DNA from: CG1-02-35-72 sp045046885 | GTDB taxonomy: Bacteria > Bacteroidota > Bacteroidia > Flavobacteriales > Flavobacteriaceae | DNA: 64,000 nucleotides | Direction: 5' to 3' | Assembly (NCBI GenBank): GCA_045046885.1 | Contig: JASFYX010000023.1 | Span: 62,001 to 126,000, forward strand | Part shown: positions 49,246-58,410 of the stretch, piece after piece | How the letters are laid out: each line of letters starts with the position of its first letter | How positions within the stretch are numbered: position 1 is the stretch's first letter | Notes under the pieces: generated by a model | The model's input: only the letters and a program-made list of their open reading frames with translations | Told to the model about the DNA's origin: nothing | The model's database searches: none | Translations under genes and position numbers: made by a program

Positions 49246-52200
49246 TAAAATAAATATCTTAATTATAGAAGATAACGAAGATCATTTGTTTTTTATTAAA
49301 AAAGCGCTTTCTGATGAAAATTATGCTTTACAACATATAGTATCGGGTACAGAGGCTTATAACTACCTGTTAAACCCTAAAATAAAGCCCGATGTGGTAT
49401 TGCTCGACAATCACCTGCCGGGGATGAGCGGTCTAGAAATATTAAAAAAATTAGGCACTAAAACAAAAGATTATGGTTTTATAGTGACAACAGTAGATAA
49501 AGACCCCGAGATTATTGTTGACTCTATGAGATTGGGGGCTTTAGACTTTTCGCCCAAAACCCCTGAATATTTTTATATTCTCCCTCAAAGAATAGATAAA
49601 GTTTATAGAATACTCAAAGATAAAATAGAAAAAATAGAAAAAGAAAAGCAATATAAAACAGTCATAGAAACAACAAATGACGCTGTTGTTTTTGCAAATC
49701 ACAAAGGAGAAATAACCGAATGGAACAAAGCCTCTGAAAAACTATTTGGCTATTCTAAAAAAGAAATTTTAGGGAAACCAATTACAACTATAATGCTCCA
49801 TAAATATATTTCTCTTCACAATAAAAGTTTTAAAGAAGCTGTAAAAAATGGGTATAAGTCAACAGGAAAATACTTCTCACTAGAAGCCGTTTCAAAGCAA
49901 GGGGTTGTTTTTTCAATAGAGCTGACCATTAGTACATGGCAAAAAAATGATAACATTGTATTTTGTGCCTTTATAAGAGATGTTAGTCATCAAAAAAAGA
50001 TAGAAAAAGACCTCTTTAACAAAAACCAATTTTTAACTAATCATTTAAATCAAACCCCTTTAGCGGCTATTTATGTAAGTCTAAATATGGAAGTTAAAGA
50101 ATGGAACTTAGCTGCCGAAAATATTTTTGGTTATACAGCCCAAGAAGCCTTTGGTAAAAACTTATTTGATTTGGTAGTTCCCGATGATATTTTTAACGAA
50201 ATTGATACGTTAAGACAGAACGTTTTAAATGAGTTAAGCGGCAGTCACTATCAAAACAGAAATAAAACAAAAAACGGTAAAGAAATTATCTGTAATTGGT
50301 TTAACTCGGTTATAAAAGATGAGAATAATAAAATAGTAGGTGTAACCTGTTTGGCCGAAGACGTTACTAATAAGGTGCGTTTAGAAAAAACGATTAAAGA
50401 AATAGAGAAAAGTATTACGCTTAAGGTAGGTAAAGAATATTATATCACGCTTTCTAAAGAGCTAAATAAAACAATAAAAGCAGATTACGTTCTTATTGCT
50501 AAACATAATGAAAAAGAAAAGACATGTACTACACTATCATATCTAAACAAACAAAAGGTTTTAAAAAATGTTACTTATAGTTTAGCTAATACACCTTGTA
50601 TAATTGTTTTAAAAGAAGGTTATAGTTATTATACAAAAGAGGTTACAAAGATATTTAATACAGATAAATACCTTATTGAAAACAAAATAGAAGCCTATGT
50701 AGGAGTAGCCATTTACAACAGCAATCAACAAATTATAGGCTTATTGGTGGCTATGTTTTGCAAACCTATTACAGAAGAAAGATTTTACAAAACGATATTT
50801 AGATTATTAGCTGATAAAGTAGGCGCCGAAATGGAACGCAATACATTGGTTGATAAATTATTTAACAAACAAACCGAATTGCTCAAAGCACAAGAAATAG
50901 CCCAACTGGGAACCTATAATTTAGATTTTAAAACCAATATTTTTAAATGGTCGGATATTGTAAACGATATTTTAGGAATTAAACACAGCAATCCCAAAAC
51001 ACTTAAAGCTTGGAAAAATATTTTAAATCGCGAAGATGTTTTAGAAAACGCTAAAAGAGTTCAAGAAAGCATAAAAACCGGTAAAAAATACGACTATACA
51101 TATCGCATAAAATTACCGCATGAAAAAAATACCTATAAATGGATACATGCTCAAGGCGAAATTATTTTTAAAGATGGAAAAGCCACTAATTTAGTGGGAA
51201 CTGTTCAGGATGTTACAAAAACTAAAAGCGCCCTTAATGCTTTAGACTTAAGTCAAAAAAAGTTTAAAAACTTATTCGAACTCAATCCTATATCGCTTTG
51301 GGAAGAAGATTTTTATGAAGTCAAAAAACTGTTACTCAATAAACAAAAAAAAGTAAAAAATTTAAAAACCTATTTAGACAAAAATGAAGATTTTGTGTTT
51401 GAATGTTTGCGTAAATTAAAAATCTTAAATGTCAATAAAGCCTCTTTAAAATTATTTAAAATTACAGATAAAAATCAATTAATTAGCCATTTAAATACCA
51501 CTTTTAACAAAGAATCTTTTAGAGTCTTTAAAGAAGAATTATTAGCAATTACCAAAAATGTAAAAGAGTTTAAGGCCGAAACAGAATTTGTAAAATCGGA
51601 TGGTAGTTTAATCTTTGCTATGGTAAAAATGGTAATAAAATCAGATAATCGCAGAATCATTTTTTCTATTATAGACATTACCGCACAAAAACAATTGCAA
51701 TTAACCTTATTAGATAGCCAAGTTAAATTAGAAGAAGCACATAAAATTACCCGATTAGGCACTTTTACTTTAGACGATAAAACAGGCTTGTTTAATACGT
51801 CTGATATCTGTGATGAGATTATCGGTTTAAACGGAAAGTTAAAAAAAGATATAGCGGGTTGGCGTAAAATTGTACACCCCGATGATCACGAACGTTTACA
51901 TCAAATTTTTGACGATACCATTCATAAAAATATTACCGAAGAATTTAGAATTGTCAGGCCTAAAGATCAAAAAACCATTTGGGTTTTGGTTCATATTAAA
52001 AAGGTCTTTAACAATCAAGGTTTGCGAGTGTTTTTAACAGGAACCGTTCAAGATATTACCAGACGTAAAAAAACTGAAATAGCACTTTTTGAAAAGAGTC
52101 AATTTTTAAACAAAACTTTTAGTTATACCCCATTGGCTTTTGTTTATTTTGATACAAATTCTATTATCCGTATGTGGAATCCGGCAGCTGTGCGAATTTT

Positions 52201-55200
52201 TGGTTATACCGCCAAAGAGGCTATCGGTAAAAATATTATGGATTTAATTGTACCAAAAGAAATTCATCACGACCTTAAAAAAGTGCGTGATACCGTTTTA
52301 CAAGAAGACGGCAGTAACATCAATATCAATGAAAACATCACAAAGAGCGGTATCCGTATTTTATGTAAATGGCACAATTCTGAAATAAAAGACGCGCAGA
52401 ATAATGTTATTGGTTTAGCTGCACTAGTCGAAGATATCACCAAACAAACCCATTTAGAAAACATCATAAAGGGCATAGAAAAAAACATTTCGTTTAAAAC
52501 AGGTAAAGATTATTATGTAATCCTAGCCAAAGAATTAAACAAAGGCTTAAAAGCCGATTATGTTGTTATTGGTCTGTACGATAAAAACACCAATACCAAC
52601 ACCACCTTATCACACCTTTTAAAAAACAAGACCTTGCCTAATACAGTATTCGACTTAAAAAACACCGCTTGCGAAAGGGTTATAAAAGAAGGCTATTTTT
52701 ATCAAAATAAAGATATTATTAAAAGCTTTACAGTAGATCTAATTCTACAAAAAGCCAAGGTTAATGCCTATATGGGTGTGGCTATTTATAATAGTGATAA
52801 TGAGTGTGTAGGGAACATAGGCGCCATGTTTTGTAAGCCCATTGCCGAAGAAAAAACCTTTAAAATACTAATGCAATTCTTTGCTTATAAAATTGCTTCA
52901 GAGCTAGAAAGAAACACATTGATAGAACGATTATACACCAGTAGTAAAGAATTAGAAAAGGTTCAAAATATAGCAAATCTAGGCTCTTATGTATTAGATA
53001 TATCTACAGGTAATTGGCAAAGCTCACCAATATTGAATAAAATTTTTGGTATCAAAAAATCCTATACAAAAGATATTTCTAGTTGGCTAGATATTGTACA
53101 CCCAGAAGATAGAAATAAAATAAACAACTATTTCGCAAATCACGTCATTAAAGAAGGCCATAAATTTGATAAAGAATACCGTATAATAAGAGTTGACAAT
53201 AAACAAGAAAGATGGGTTCATGGATTGGGAAAATTAGAGTATGATAATAATGGGGTATTGTTAAAAATGATTGGCACCATTCAAGATATTACAACTCGAA
53301 AAAATATAGAACAAAATCTTTTAACCAATCAAAATAAACTAAAAGAATCTAGCCGATTGCTTACAACTTTAAGCCAGATGAATGTTGCAATTGCACTTGA
53401 AAACGACAGGGCGGTATTATTTAAAAAAATATGTGACATTGCTGTAGAAATAGGGAAGTTTAAAATGGCATGGATAGGTATTGTAGATAAAGATAGTAAA
53501 ACAGTTAAACCGATTGCTTCTAGTGGGAAAGGTGTAGATTATTTAAAAGATATAAAAATATCAATTAATAATGATAAAACATCAAAAGGGCCAACAGGTA
53601 GATGTATCATAGAAAAAAGAAGTGTCATTTTTAATGATTTTAAGAAAAATAAAGATTATGAATTTTGGGCTAAATCGGCTGTAAAAAGAGACTATCACTC
53701 TTCTGCTGCAATTCCTATAATGTTAAATAATACAGCAATTGGCGCTATAAATTTATATAGTAACGATTCTCATTATTTTAATAAAGAAGAAATTGAGATT
53801 ATTGAAAAATCAGTGATGAATATTTCATTAGCTTTAGGAAAATTTGAAGAACAAGAAGCTTTAAAAATCAGTAAACAAAACTTATTAGAAGCCCAAAAAA
53901 TAGCCCAAATAGGCACTTATAATTTAGATTTAAGAACTTGGGAAGCTACTACATCGCCAATATTCGATAGCATTACAGGTTTTGGTATTAAAGAGGCTAA
54001 AGATTTTAAAAAATGGCGTAAAATAGTTCACCCAGACGACGTTGTAAAAAATCAAAAATTGTTAGAACATTGTATTAAAACAGGTAAAACATGGGAGCGC
54101 GAATACCGTATAATTACTTTAGATACCCATAAAACTAAATGGATTTATGGTAAAGGAAAAATAGTTTTTAAAGATAAAGTAGCAATAAGTCTTGTTGGTA
54201 TAATTCAAGACATTACAGCACGTAAGCAAGCAGAAGAAAATCTTAAACAAAGTGAAAAGAAATTTAGAGAACTTTTCGAAAAATCTGCAGATGCTATTTT
54301 GGTTATTAAGGATGGTATTTTTATAGATTGTAACAAGGCCGCTATTGCCTTGCTCAAATATAAAACTAAAGAGGCCTTTTTAAATACACATCCTTCTGAG
54401 TTATCGCCAAAAGTACAGCCAAACGGAAAAGACTCTTATAGTGAATCCGAAAAAATGATGCAAATAGCCTTAAAAAAAGGCTCACATATGTTTGAATGGT
54501 ATCATATAAAACAAGATGGTACAATTTTCCCGGTAGAGGTATTGCTGATGGCTATTTCTGAAGGGTCTCAACGTAATGTAATCCACTGCGTTTGGAGAGA
54601 TATTACAAAACGTAAACTGGCAGAACAGAACCTAGTAAAAGCTAAAGAAGCCATAGTGGAAAGCGAAAAAAAATACAGGTACTTATTCGAAAAGAATCAT
54701 GCTGTTATGCTTATTTTAGATCCCGCTGACGGCGCAATTGTAGATGCTAATCCCGCCGCTTGCAATTTTTATGGGTGGACAAAAGAAGAACTTATTAGTA
54801 AAAAAATTAGCGACATCAATACCTCATCTCAGGAAGTCGTCAAAAAAGAAATGACTTTGGCTAAGACAGAAAAACGAAATCACTTTAATTTTGAACACAG
54901 ATTAGCAAATGGGCAAATACGCCATGTTGAAGTATATAGCAGCCCTATCACTTTAAAAGGGGAAACTCTTTTATACTCAATTATTCACGATGTTACTCAA
55001 TTAAAAAAAGAAGAGCTAACAAAAGAAGTTATTCATAACATCACCAAAAAAGCTACTGAACAGGTGTCTTTAAAAACACTTTTAAAATATGTACAATCTG
55101 AATTAGGCAAACTTATAGACACCCAAAATTTTTATGTAGCTTTTGGCGATAAAACCAGCAAAATGTTATCAATAGCCTATATGGCAGATGATTTTGACAG

Positions 55201-56506
55201 TAATGTTGACTTCCCTAAAAAGGGTTCATTAACAGGGGTTATTTTAGACACCAAAAAAAGCTTATTTGTAAATATGAAAAGCTTAAAAGAGAAAGGGCTA
55301 AAACAACAAGGACCAGAATCTAAATGTTGGCTAGGAGCTCCTCTAATTATAGACAATAAAGCTATTGGCGCTATGGTTGTGCAGAGTTATACAGACGAAA
55401 ACACTTATTCTGAAAAGGATGTTATTTTAATGGAATTAGTGGCTTCAAATATTAGCCAAGTAATTAAACAAAATCGTGATTTTGAACAAATAAATCTTTT
55501 AAGTCACGCTTTAACACAAAGTGCCGAAGCTGTTGTTATTACCGATGTAGATGGTGCTATTCAATACATTAATCCGGGTTTTAGTGCCTTAAGTGGTTAT
55601 ACAGAACAAGAGGCTTTAGGACAAAATCCACGCATCATAAAATCTGGAGACCAACCTAAAGCATATTATGAAAAATTGTGGAATACCATTTTAAGTGGCC
55701 AAACCTGGCAAGGCGAATTTGTAAACAAGCGCAAAGACGGCACTAAATATTTGGTTAATGCTAATATCTCTCCTATAAAAAATAAAGAAGGAATTATAAC
55801 TCATTTTGTAGGTGTTCAAGAAGATATTACAGAAAAGCGCAAATTAGAACGCGATTTAATCCATGCTTTTATAGATGCTCAAGAGCAAGAAAAAATAAGT
55901 TTTGGCGAAGACTTACACGATGGTATTAGTCAGATTCTCTCGGCAGAAGCTATGTTTATACAGGTGCTTATACAACAAAATAAAGATGTTTTAAACGCCC
56001 AATCTTTAAAGTATTTAGAAAGTGTTAAAAATCTCAACATAAAAGCCATTAACGAGGCCAGAAGTATTGCCCATGGTTTAATGTCTAAACAACTCAAAGA
56101 AAATGGTTTACTAAAAGCCATAGCGCATATTTGTAAGGATTATAACGGCTCGAAGAATATTGTTTTTCAATACACGCATAAAGGGCTTAAAGAAACCGAT
56201 ATAGCTAAAGCTATTAAGATTAATATTTTTAGAATTATTCAAGAAATATCTACCAATACCATCAGGCATAGCGGGGCTAAAAAAGCCGAGATTAGTTTGA
56301 GTAAAACGCAAAATAATATGTTACAACTCATCTACTCTGATAATGGCGTAGGTATAGATTTCGAAAAAATGAAACAAGAGAAAAAGGGCGCAGGTTTAAA
56401 AAATATAGAGCGCCGTGTTACTTTACTAAAAGGAACTTACACTTTAAATTCGGTCTTAAACAAAGGAGTTAAATACACCATAGAAGTACCTTTATTTAAT
56501 ATTTAA
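49232..56506 (+). CDS. Giant cytoplasmic REC/multi-PAS/multi-GAF histidine kinase (2,424 residues)
   Basis: No membrane helix is seen. Modules in approximate order: REC (1-125; phospho-acceptor Asp in VVLLDNHLPG); PAS (140-255); PAS (258-380); GAF (385-545); PAS_3 (550-670); PAS (675-830); PAS_3 (835-955); PAS (958-1075); GAF (1080-1230); PAS_3 (1240-1365); GAF (1370-1540); PAS_3 (1550-1670); PAS (1676-1800); PAS (1812-1925); GAF (1930-2085); PAS (2088-2210); HisKA_3 with His2229 in EDLHDGISQ; HATPase (to the end, NGVGID, GAGLKNIERR). That is about eleven PAS and four GAF domains. Residues about 258-650 and 955-1340 are an internal duplication. The N-terminal REC suggests it is itself regulated by the upstream kinase. 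Confidence 0.93.
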   Translation: MTASDKINILIIEDNEDHLFFIKKALSDENYALQHIVSGTEAYNYLLNPKIKPDVVLLDNHLPGMSGLEILKKLGTKTKDYGFIVTTVDKDPEIIVDSMRLGALDFSPKTPEYFYILPQRIDKVYRILKDKIEKIEKEKQYKTVIETTNDAVVFANHKGEITEWNKASEKLFGYSKKEILGKPITTIMLHKYISLHNKSFKEAVKNGYKSTGKYFSLEAVSKQGVVFSIELTISTWQKNDNIVFCAFIRDVSHQKKIEKDLFNKNQFLTNHLNQTPLAAIYVSLNMEVKEWNLAAENIFGYTAQEAFGKNLFDLVVPDDIFNEIDTLRQNVLNELSGSHYQNRNKTKNGKEIICNWFNSVIKDENNKIVGVTCLAEDVTNKVRLEKTIKEIEKSITLKVGKEYYITLSKELNKTIKADYVLIAKHNEKEKTCTTLSYLNKQKVLKNVTYSLANTPCIIVLKEGYSYYTKEVTKIFNTDKYLIENKIEAYVGVAIYNSNQQIIGLLVAMFCKPITEERFYKTIFRLLADKVGAEMERNTLVDKLFNKQTELLKAQEIAQLGTYNLDFKTNIFKWSDIVNDILGIKHSNPKTLKAWKNILNREDVLENAKRVQESIKTGKKYDYTYRIKLPHEKNTYKWIHAQGEIIFKDGKATNLVGTVQDVTKTKSALNALDLSQKKFKNLFELNPISLWEEDFYEVKKLLLNKQKKVKNLKTYLDKNEDFVFECLRKLKILNVNKASLKLFKITDKNQLISHLNTTFNKESFRVFKEELLAITKNVKEFKAETEFVKSDGSLIFAMVKMVIKSDNRRIIFSIIDITAQKQLQLTLLDSQVKLEEAHKITRLGTFTLDDKTGLFNTSDICDEIIGLNGKLKKDIAGWRKIVHPDDHERLHQIFDDTIHKNITEEFRIVRPKDQKTIWVLVHIKKVFNNQGLRVFLTGTVQDITRRKKTEIALFEKSQFLNKTFSYTPLAFVYFDTNSIIRMWNPAAVRIFGYTAKEAIGKNIMDLIVPKEIHHDLKKVRDTVLQEDGSNININENITKSGIRILCKWHNSEIKDAQNNVIGLAALVEDITKQTHLENIIKGIEKNISFKTGKDYYVILAKELNKGLKADYVVIGLYDKNTNTNTTLSHLLKNKTLPNTVFDLKNTACERVIKEGYFYQNKDIIKSFTVDLILQKAKVNAYMGVAIYNSDNECVGNIGAMFCKPIAEEKTFKILMQFFAYKIASELERNTLIERLYTSSKELEKVQNIANLGSYVLDISTGNWQSSPILNKIFGIKKSYTKDISSWLDIVHPEDRNKINNYFANHVIKEGHKFDKEYRIIRVDNKQERWVHGLGKLEYDNNGVLLKMIGTIQDITTRKNIEQNLLTNQNKLKESSRLLTTLSQMNVAIALENDRAVLFKKICDIAVEIGKFKMAWIGIVDKDSKTVKPIASSGKGVDYLKDIKISINNDKTSKGPTGRCIIEKRSVIFNDFKKNKDYEFWAKSAVKRDYHSSAAIPIMLNNTAIGAINLYSNDSHYFNKEEIEIIEKSVMNISLALGKFEEQEALKISKQNLLEAQKIAQIGTYNLDLRTWEATTSPIFDSITGFGIKEAKDFKKWRKIVHPDDVVKNQKLLEHCIKTGKTWEREYRIITLDTHKTKWIYGKGKIVFKDKVAISLVGIIQDITARKQAEENLKQSEKKFRELFEKSADAILVIKDGIFIDCNKAAIALLKYKTKEAFLNTHPSELSPKVQPNGKDSYSESEKMMQIALKKGSHMFEWYHIKQDGTIFPVEVLLMAISEGSQRNVIHCVWRDITKRKLAEQNLVKAKEAIVESEKKYRYLFEKNHAVMLILDPADGAIVDANPAACNFYGWTKEELISKKISDINTSSQEVVKKEMTLAKTEKRNHFNFEHRLANGQIRHVEVYSSPITLKGETLLYSIIHDVTQLKKEELTKEVIHNITKKATEQVSLKTLLKYVQSELGKLIDTQNFYVAFGDKTSKMLSIAYMADDFDSNVDFPKKGSLTGVILDTKKSLFVNMKSLKEKGLKQQGPESKCWLGAPLIIDNKAIGAMVVQSYTDENTYSEKDVILMELVASNISQVIKQNRDFEQINLLSHALTQSAEAVVITDVDGAIQYINPGFSALSGYTEQEALGQNPRIIKSGDQPKAYYEKLWNTILSGQTWQGEFVNKRKDGTKYLVNANISPIKNKEGIITHFVGVQEDITEKRKLERDLIHAFIDAQEQEKISFGEDLHDGISQILSAEAMFIQVLIQQNKDVLNAQSLKYLESVKNLNIKAINEARSIAHGLMSKQLKENGLLKAIAHICKDYNGSKNIVFQYTHKGLKETDIAKAIKINIFRIIQEISTNTIRHSGAKKAEISLSKTQNNMLQLIYSDNGVGIDFEKMKQEKKGAGLKNIERRVTLLKGTYTLNSVLNKGVKYTIEVPLFNI

Positions 56507-56585
56507 AAACCGTCTGTTCGTGTTTCACATAGCCTGCCTGTCGAAGGCAGGGCAAAGTATCGAGAACTCTTTAACCATAAGATAA

Positions 56586-56618
56586 AGTCAGGGTTTCACT
56601 CAAAGTGAAGCCCTGACT
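56586..56618. repeat. Dispersed palindrome (GTCAGGG family), third copy
   Basis: Arms AGTCAGGGTTTCACT and AGTGAAGCCCTGACT around a CAA loop, one mismatch. It lies 80 bases after the giant kinase gene, and AAATTTTAG follows, so any terminator activity would be modest. Confidence 0.8.
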
Positions 56619-56857
56619 AAATTTTAGTACAATTTTATTTTCGCCTTTTTAAAAATCCTGATTTTAAAAAATAAGTACCAAATATAAAAAATAAGACAAA
56701 AAGAAAAACTGTCTTTGCGAGGCAAGCCAAAGGCTTGTTGTGGCAATCTTTTTATGCTTGTAACTACGCTTCAAGAGCCATGCTTGCGGCAGGCAGAATC
56801 ACCACGTCTATTTTTGAATGTTCAAAAATTTCCTCGTGAAGACACTATTATTTTTAG

Positions 56858-56891
56858 ATTGATACGATGACTTTAAGCTCATCGTATCAAT
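56858..56891. repeat. Dispersed palindrome (GATACGATGA family), second copy
   Basis: Arms ATTGATACGATGA and TCATCGTATCAAT flank an eight-base centre. The right arm and following AAAGAAGTTT (56892-56901) recur at 58284-58306, so the second repeat abuts the end of the amylase gene. Confidence 0.75.
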
Positions 56892-56899
56892 AAAGAAGT

Positions 56900-58255
56900 T
56901 TATTTATTAACCAAAAAATGATATTCCCAAGGCGTAAATTCTAAACTTTTATCTTTGTTTAATTTATATTCTTTACCGCTGATAGCATCCTTAAAATCAC
57001 CCGATAAATCTAATTTAAACGCCGTTTTTTGAGCTGATAAATTGGCTAAAAAATAAACAGTATCATTTTCTTTAGAGCGAGTAAAAGCTAAAATAGTCTT
57101 ATCATTTGACGTTTTTAAACGGGTATAACTTCCCGCTTTTTTACCACCGTTTAAGGCCTTGTTTTTGGCTTTAAGGGTATTGAGTTTGGTATATAAACTG
57201 TAAAATTTTCCTTTTGTATGCGGAATGCTGTCTTTTTCAAAGAATTTTAAACGATGCTTTAAATCGTATTCTTGTCCGCTGTAAATAAGCGGCATCCCAG
57301 GTAAAGCATAAGTTAAAGCTGCCATCGTTTCGGCAGCATCTCCCATGCGTTCAAAAACGGTACCGTTCCACGAATTCTCATCGTGGTTAGAGGTAAAGTA
57401 CATGGTTATGTCATCGGGTTGCAAGTCTTTTGTGACTTTTACCATATAATTGTCTAAAGTTTTAACGGATGTTTTGCCTTGGGCTATTTGGTTAAATATA
57501 TGATGGGCGTTCCAACCGTATTGCATATCAAAAGCCTTGTGCATAAGGTCTGCTTTTTCGGCTTCAGCCAACATAAAAATAGGTTTTACTTTTTTGAGTT
57601 GTGTTACTGCTTCCTCCCAAAAATCTGTGGGGACTTCGGCAGCTACATCACATCTAAAACCATCAATATTAACTGTTGTTAACCAGTATTTCATGTCGTG
57701 AATCATCGCTTTGCGCATAGCGGGATTGCTGTAATCAAGTTTGGCTACATCTGTCCAATCAAAGGGCGCAATGGGATTGCCCTTTTTATCACGCACATAA
57801 AAATCGGGGTGCTCTTTAAGCCACACATGGTCGCGTCCGGTATGATTGGGCACCCAATCAAAAATAACGTACATGTCGTTGTTGTGCGCCATTTTTACTA
57901 AGTTTTTAACATCGGCCAACGTACCAAAATTGGGGTTGACTTTGGTATAATTCTGAATGGCATAATAACTGCCCAAACCGCCTTTGCGGTCTTTTACAGA
58001 AATAGGATACAATGGCATAATCCACAAAATATCGACACCCATTTTTTTAAGTTGTGGAATGTCTTTTGCAAATGCGTTAAAGGTGCCTTTATTGGAATAT
58101 TGGCGGATGTTTACCTCATAAATAGTAGCGGTTTCTAAAACGGCATCTGATATGGGTTTGTAAACCGATTTAGCTTCAGTCTTTTCTGTTTTTTGACTTG
58201 TTGTATTACACGCCGATAAAGTGATTAACAAGCTGAGTAGGATAAATTTTTTCAT
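56900..58255 (-). CDS. Alpha-amylase family (GH13) lipoprotein
   Basis: The 451-residue glycosidase has a lipoprotein signal (LSACNTT, Cys16) and a GH13 barrel. Visible are the first conserved block DWVPNHTGRDH, the nucleophile Asp in GFRCDVAAEVP, the acid/base Glu in FMLAEAEKAD and the third acid in FTSNHDENSW. A short C-terminal beta domain follows. It would cleave alpha-1,4-glucans at the cell surface or in the periplasm. It is last in the visible maltodextrin cluster, 155 bases after the GH31 gene, a gap filled by repeats, so it may be transcribed separately. Confidence 0.92.
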   Translation of the reverse strand: MKKFILLSLLITLSACNTTSQKTEKTEAKSVYKPISDAVLETATIYEVNIRQYSNKGTFNAFAKDIPQLKKMGVDILWIMPLYPISVKDRKGGLGSYYAIQNYTKVNPNFGTLADVKNLVKMAHNNDMYVIFDWVPNHTGRDHVWLKEHPDFYVRDKKGNPIAPFDWTDVAKLDYSNPAMRKAMIHDMKYWLTTVNIDGFRCDVAAEVPTDFWEEAVTQLKKVKPIFMLAEAEKADLMHKAFDMQYGWNAHHIFNQIAQGKTSVKTLDNYMVKVTKDLQPDDITMYFTSNHDENSWNGTVFERMGDAAETMAALTYALPGMPLIYSGQEYDLKHRLKFFEKDSIPHTKGKFYSLYTKLNTLKAKNKALNGGKKAGSYTRLKTSNDKTILAFTRSKENDTVYFLANLSAQKTAFKLDLSGDFKDAISGKEYKLNKDKSLEFTPWEYHFLVNK

Positions 58256-58283
58256 AGTGGTTAGTTTATATTTTAAATTCTTA

Positions 58284-58346
58284 TCATCGTATCAATAAAG
58301 AAGTTTGAGGTTAAGTAAGGGTTTCACTCAAAGTGAAGCCCTGACT
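58284..58346. repeat. Repeat block: half GATACGATGA unit and fourth GTCAGGG palindrome
   Basis: TCATCGTATCAAT plus AAAGAAGTTT (58284-58306) matches 56879-56901. It is followed by a GTCAGGG-family palindrome with arms AGTAAGGGTTTCACT and AGTGAAGCCCTGACT (58314-58346). The combination next to a gene of the same operon suggests a repeat insertion in the gap between the GH31 and GH13 genes. Confidence 0.75.
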
Positions 58347-58410
58347 AACATAATATTTAAAATCGTCAGTTTGAGTAGTGTCGACTTTTGTCGGCACATA
58401 TCGAGAATTT

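Larger units (their letters stand above)
56507..56899. other. Repeat-rich spacer, no gene seen
   Basis: The spacer between convergent genes contains GCCTGCCTGTCGAAGGCAGG (a hairpin), a GTCAGGG palindrome (56586-56618), GTCTTTGCGAGGCAAGCC and TTGTGGCAATCT (also in degenerate form at 23835-23865), and a GATACGATGA palindrome (56858-56891). It looks like an accumulation point for short non-coding repeats. Confidence 0.6.

Noticed and set aside
49232..56506. Frameshift or fusion of several genes in the giant kinase
   Set aside because: The frame is uninterrupted, domains follow one another with normal linkers and there is a single kinase core at the C terminus.
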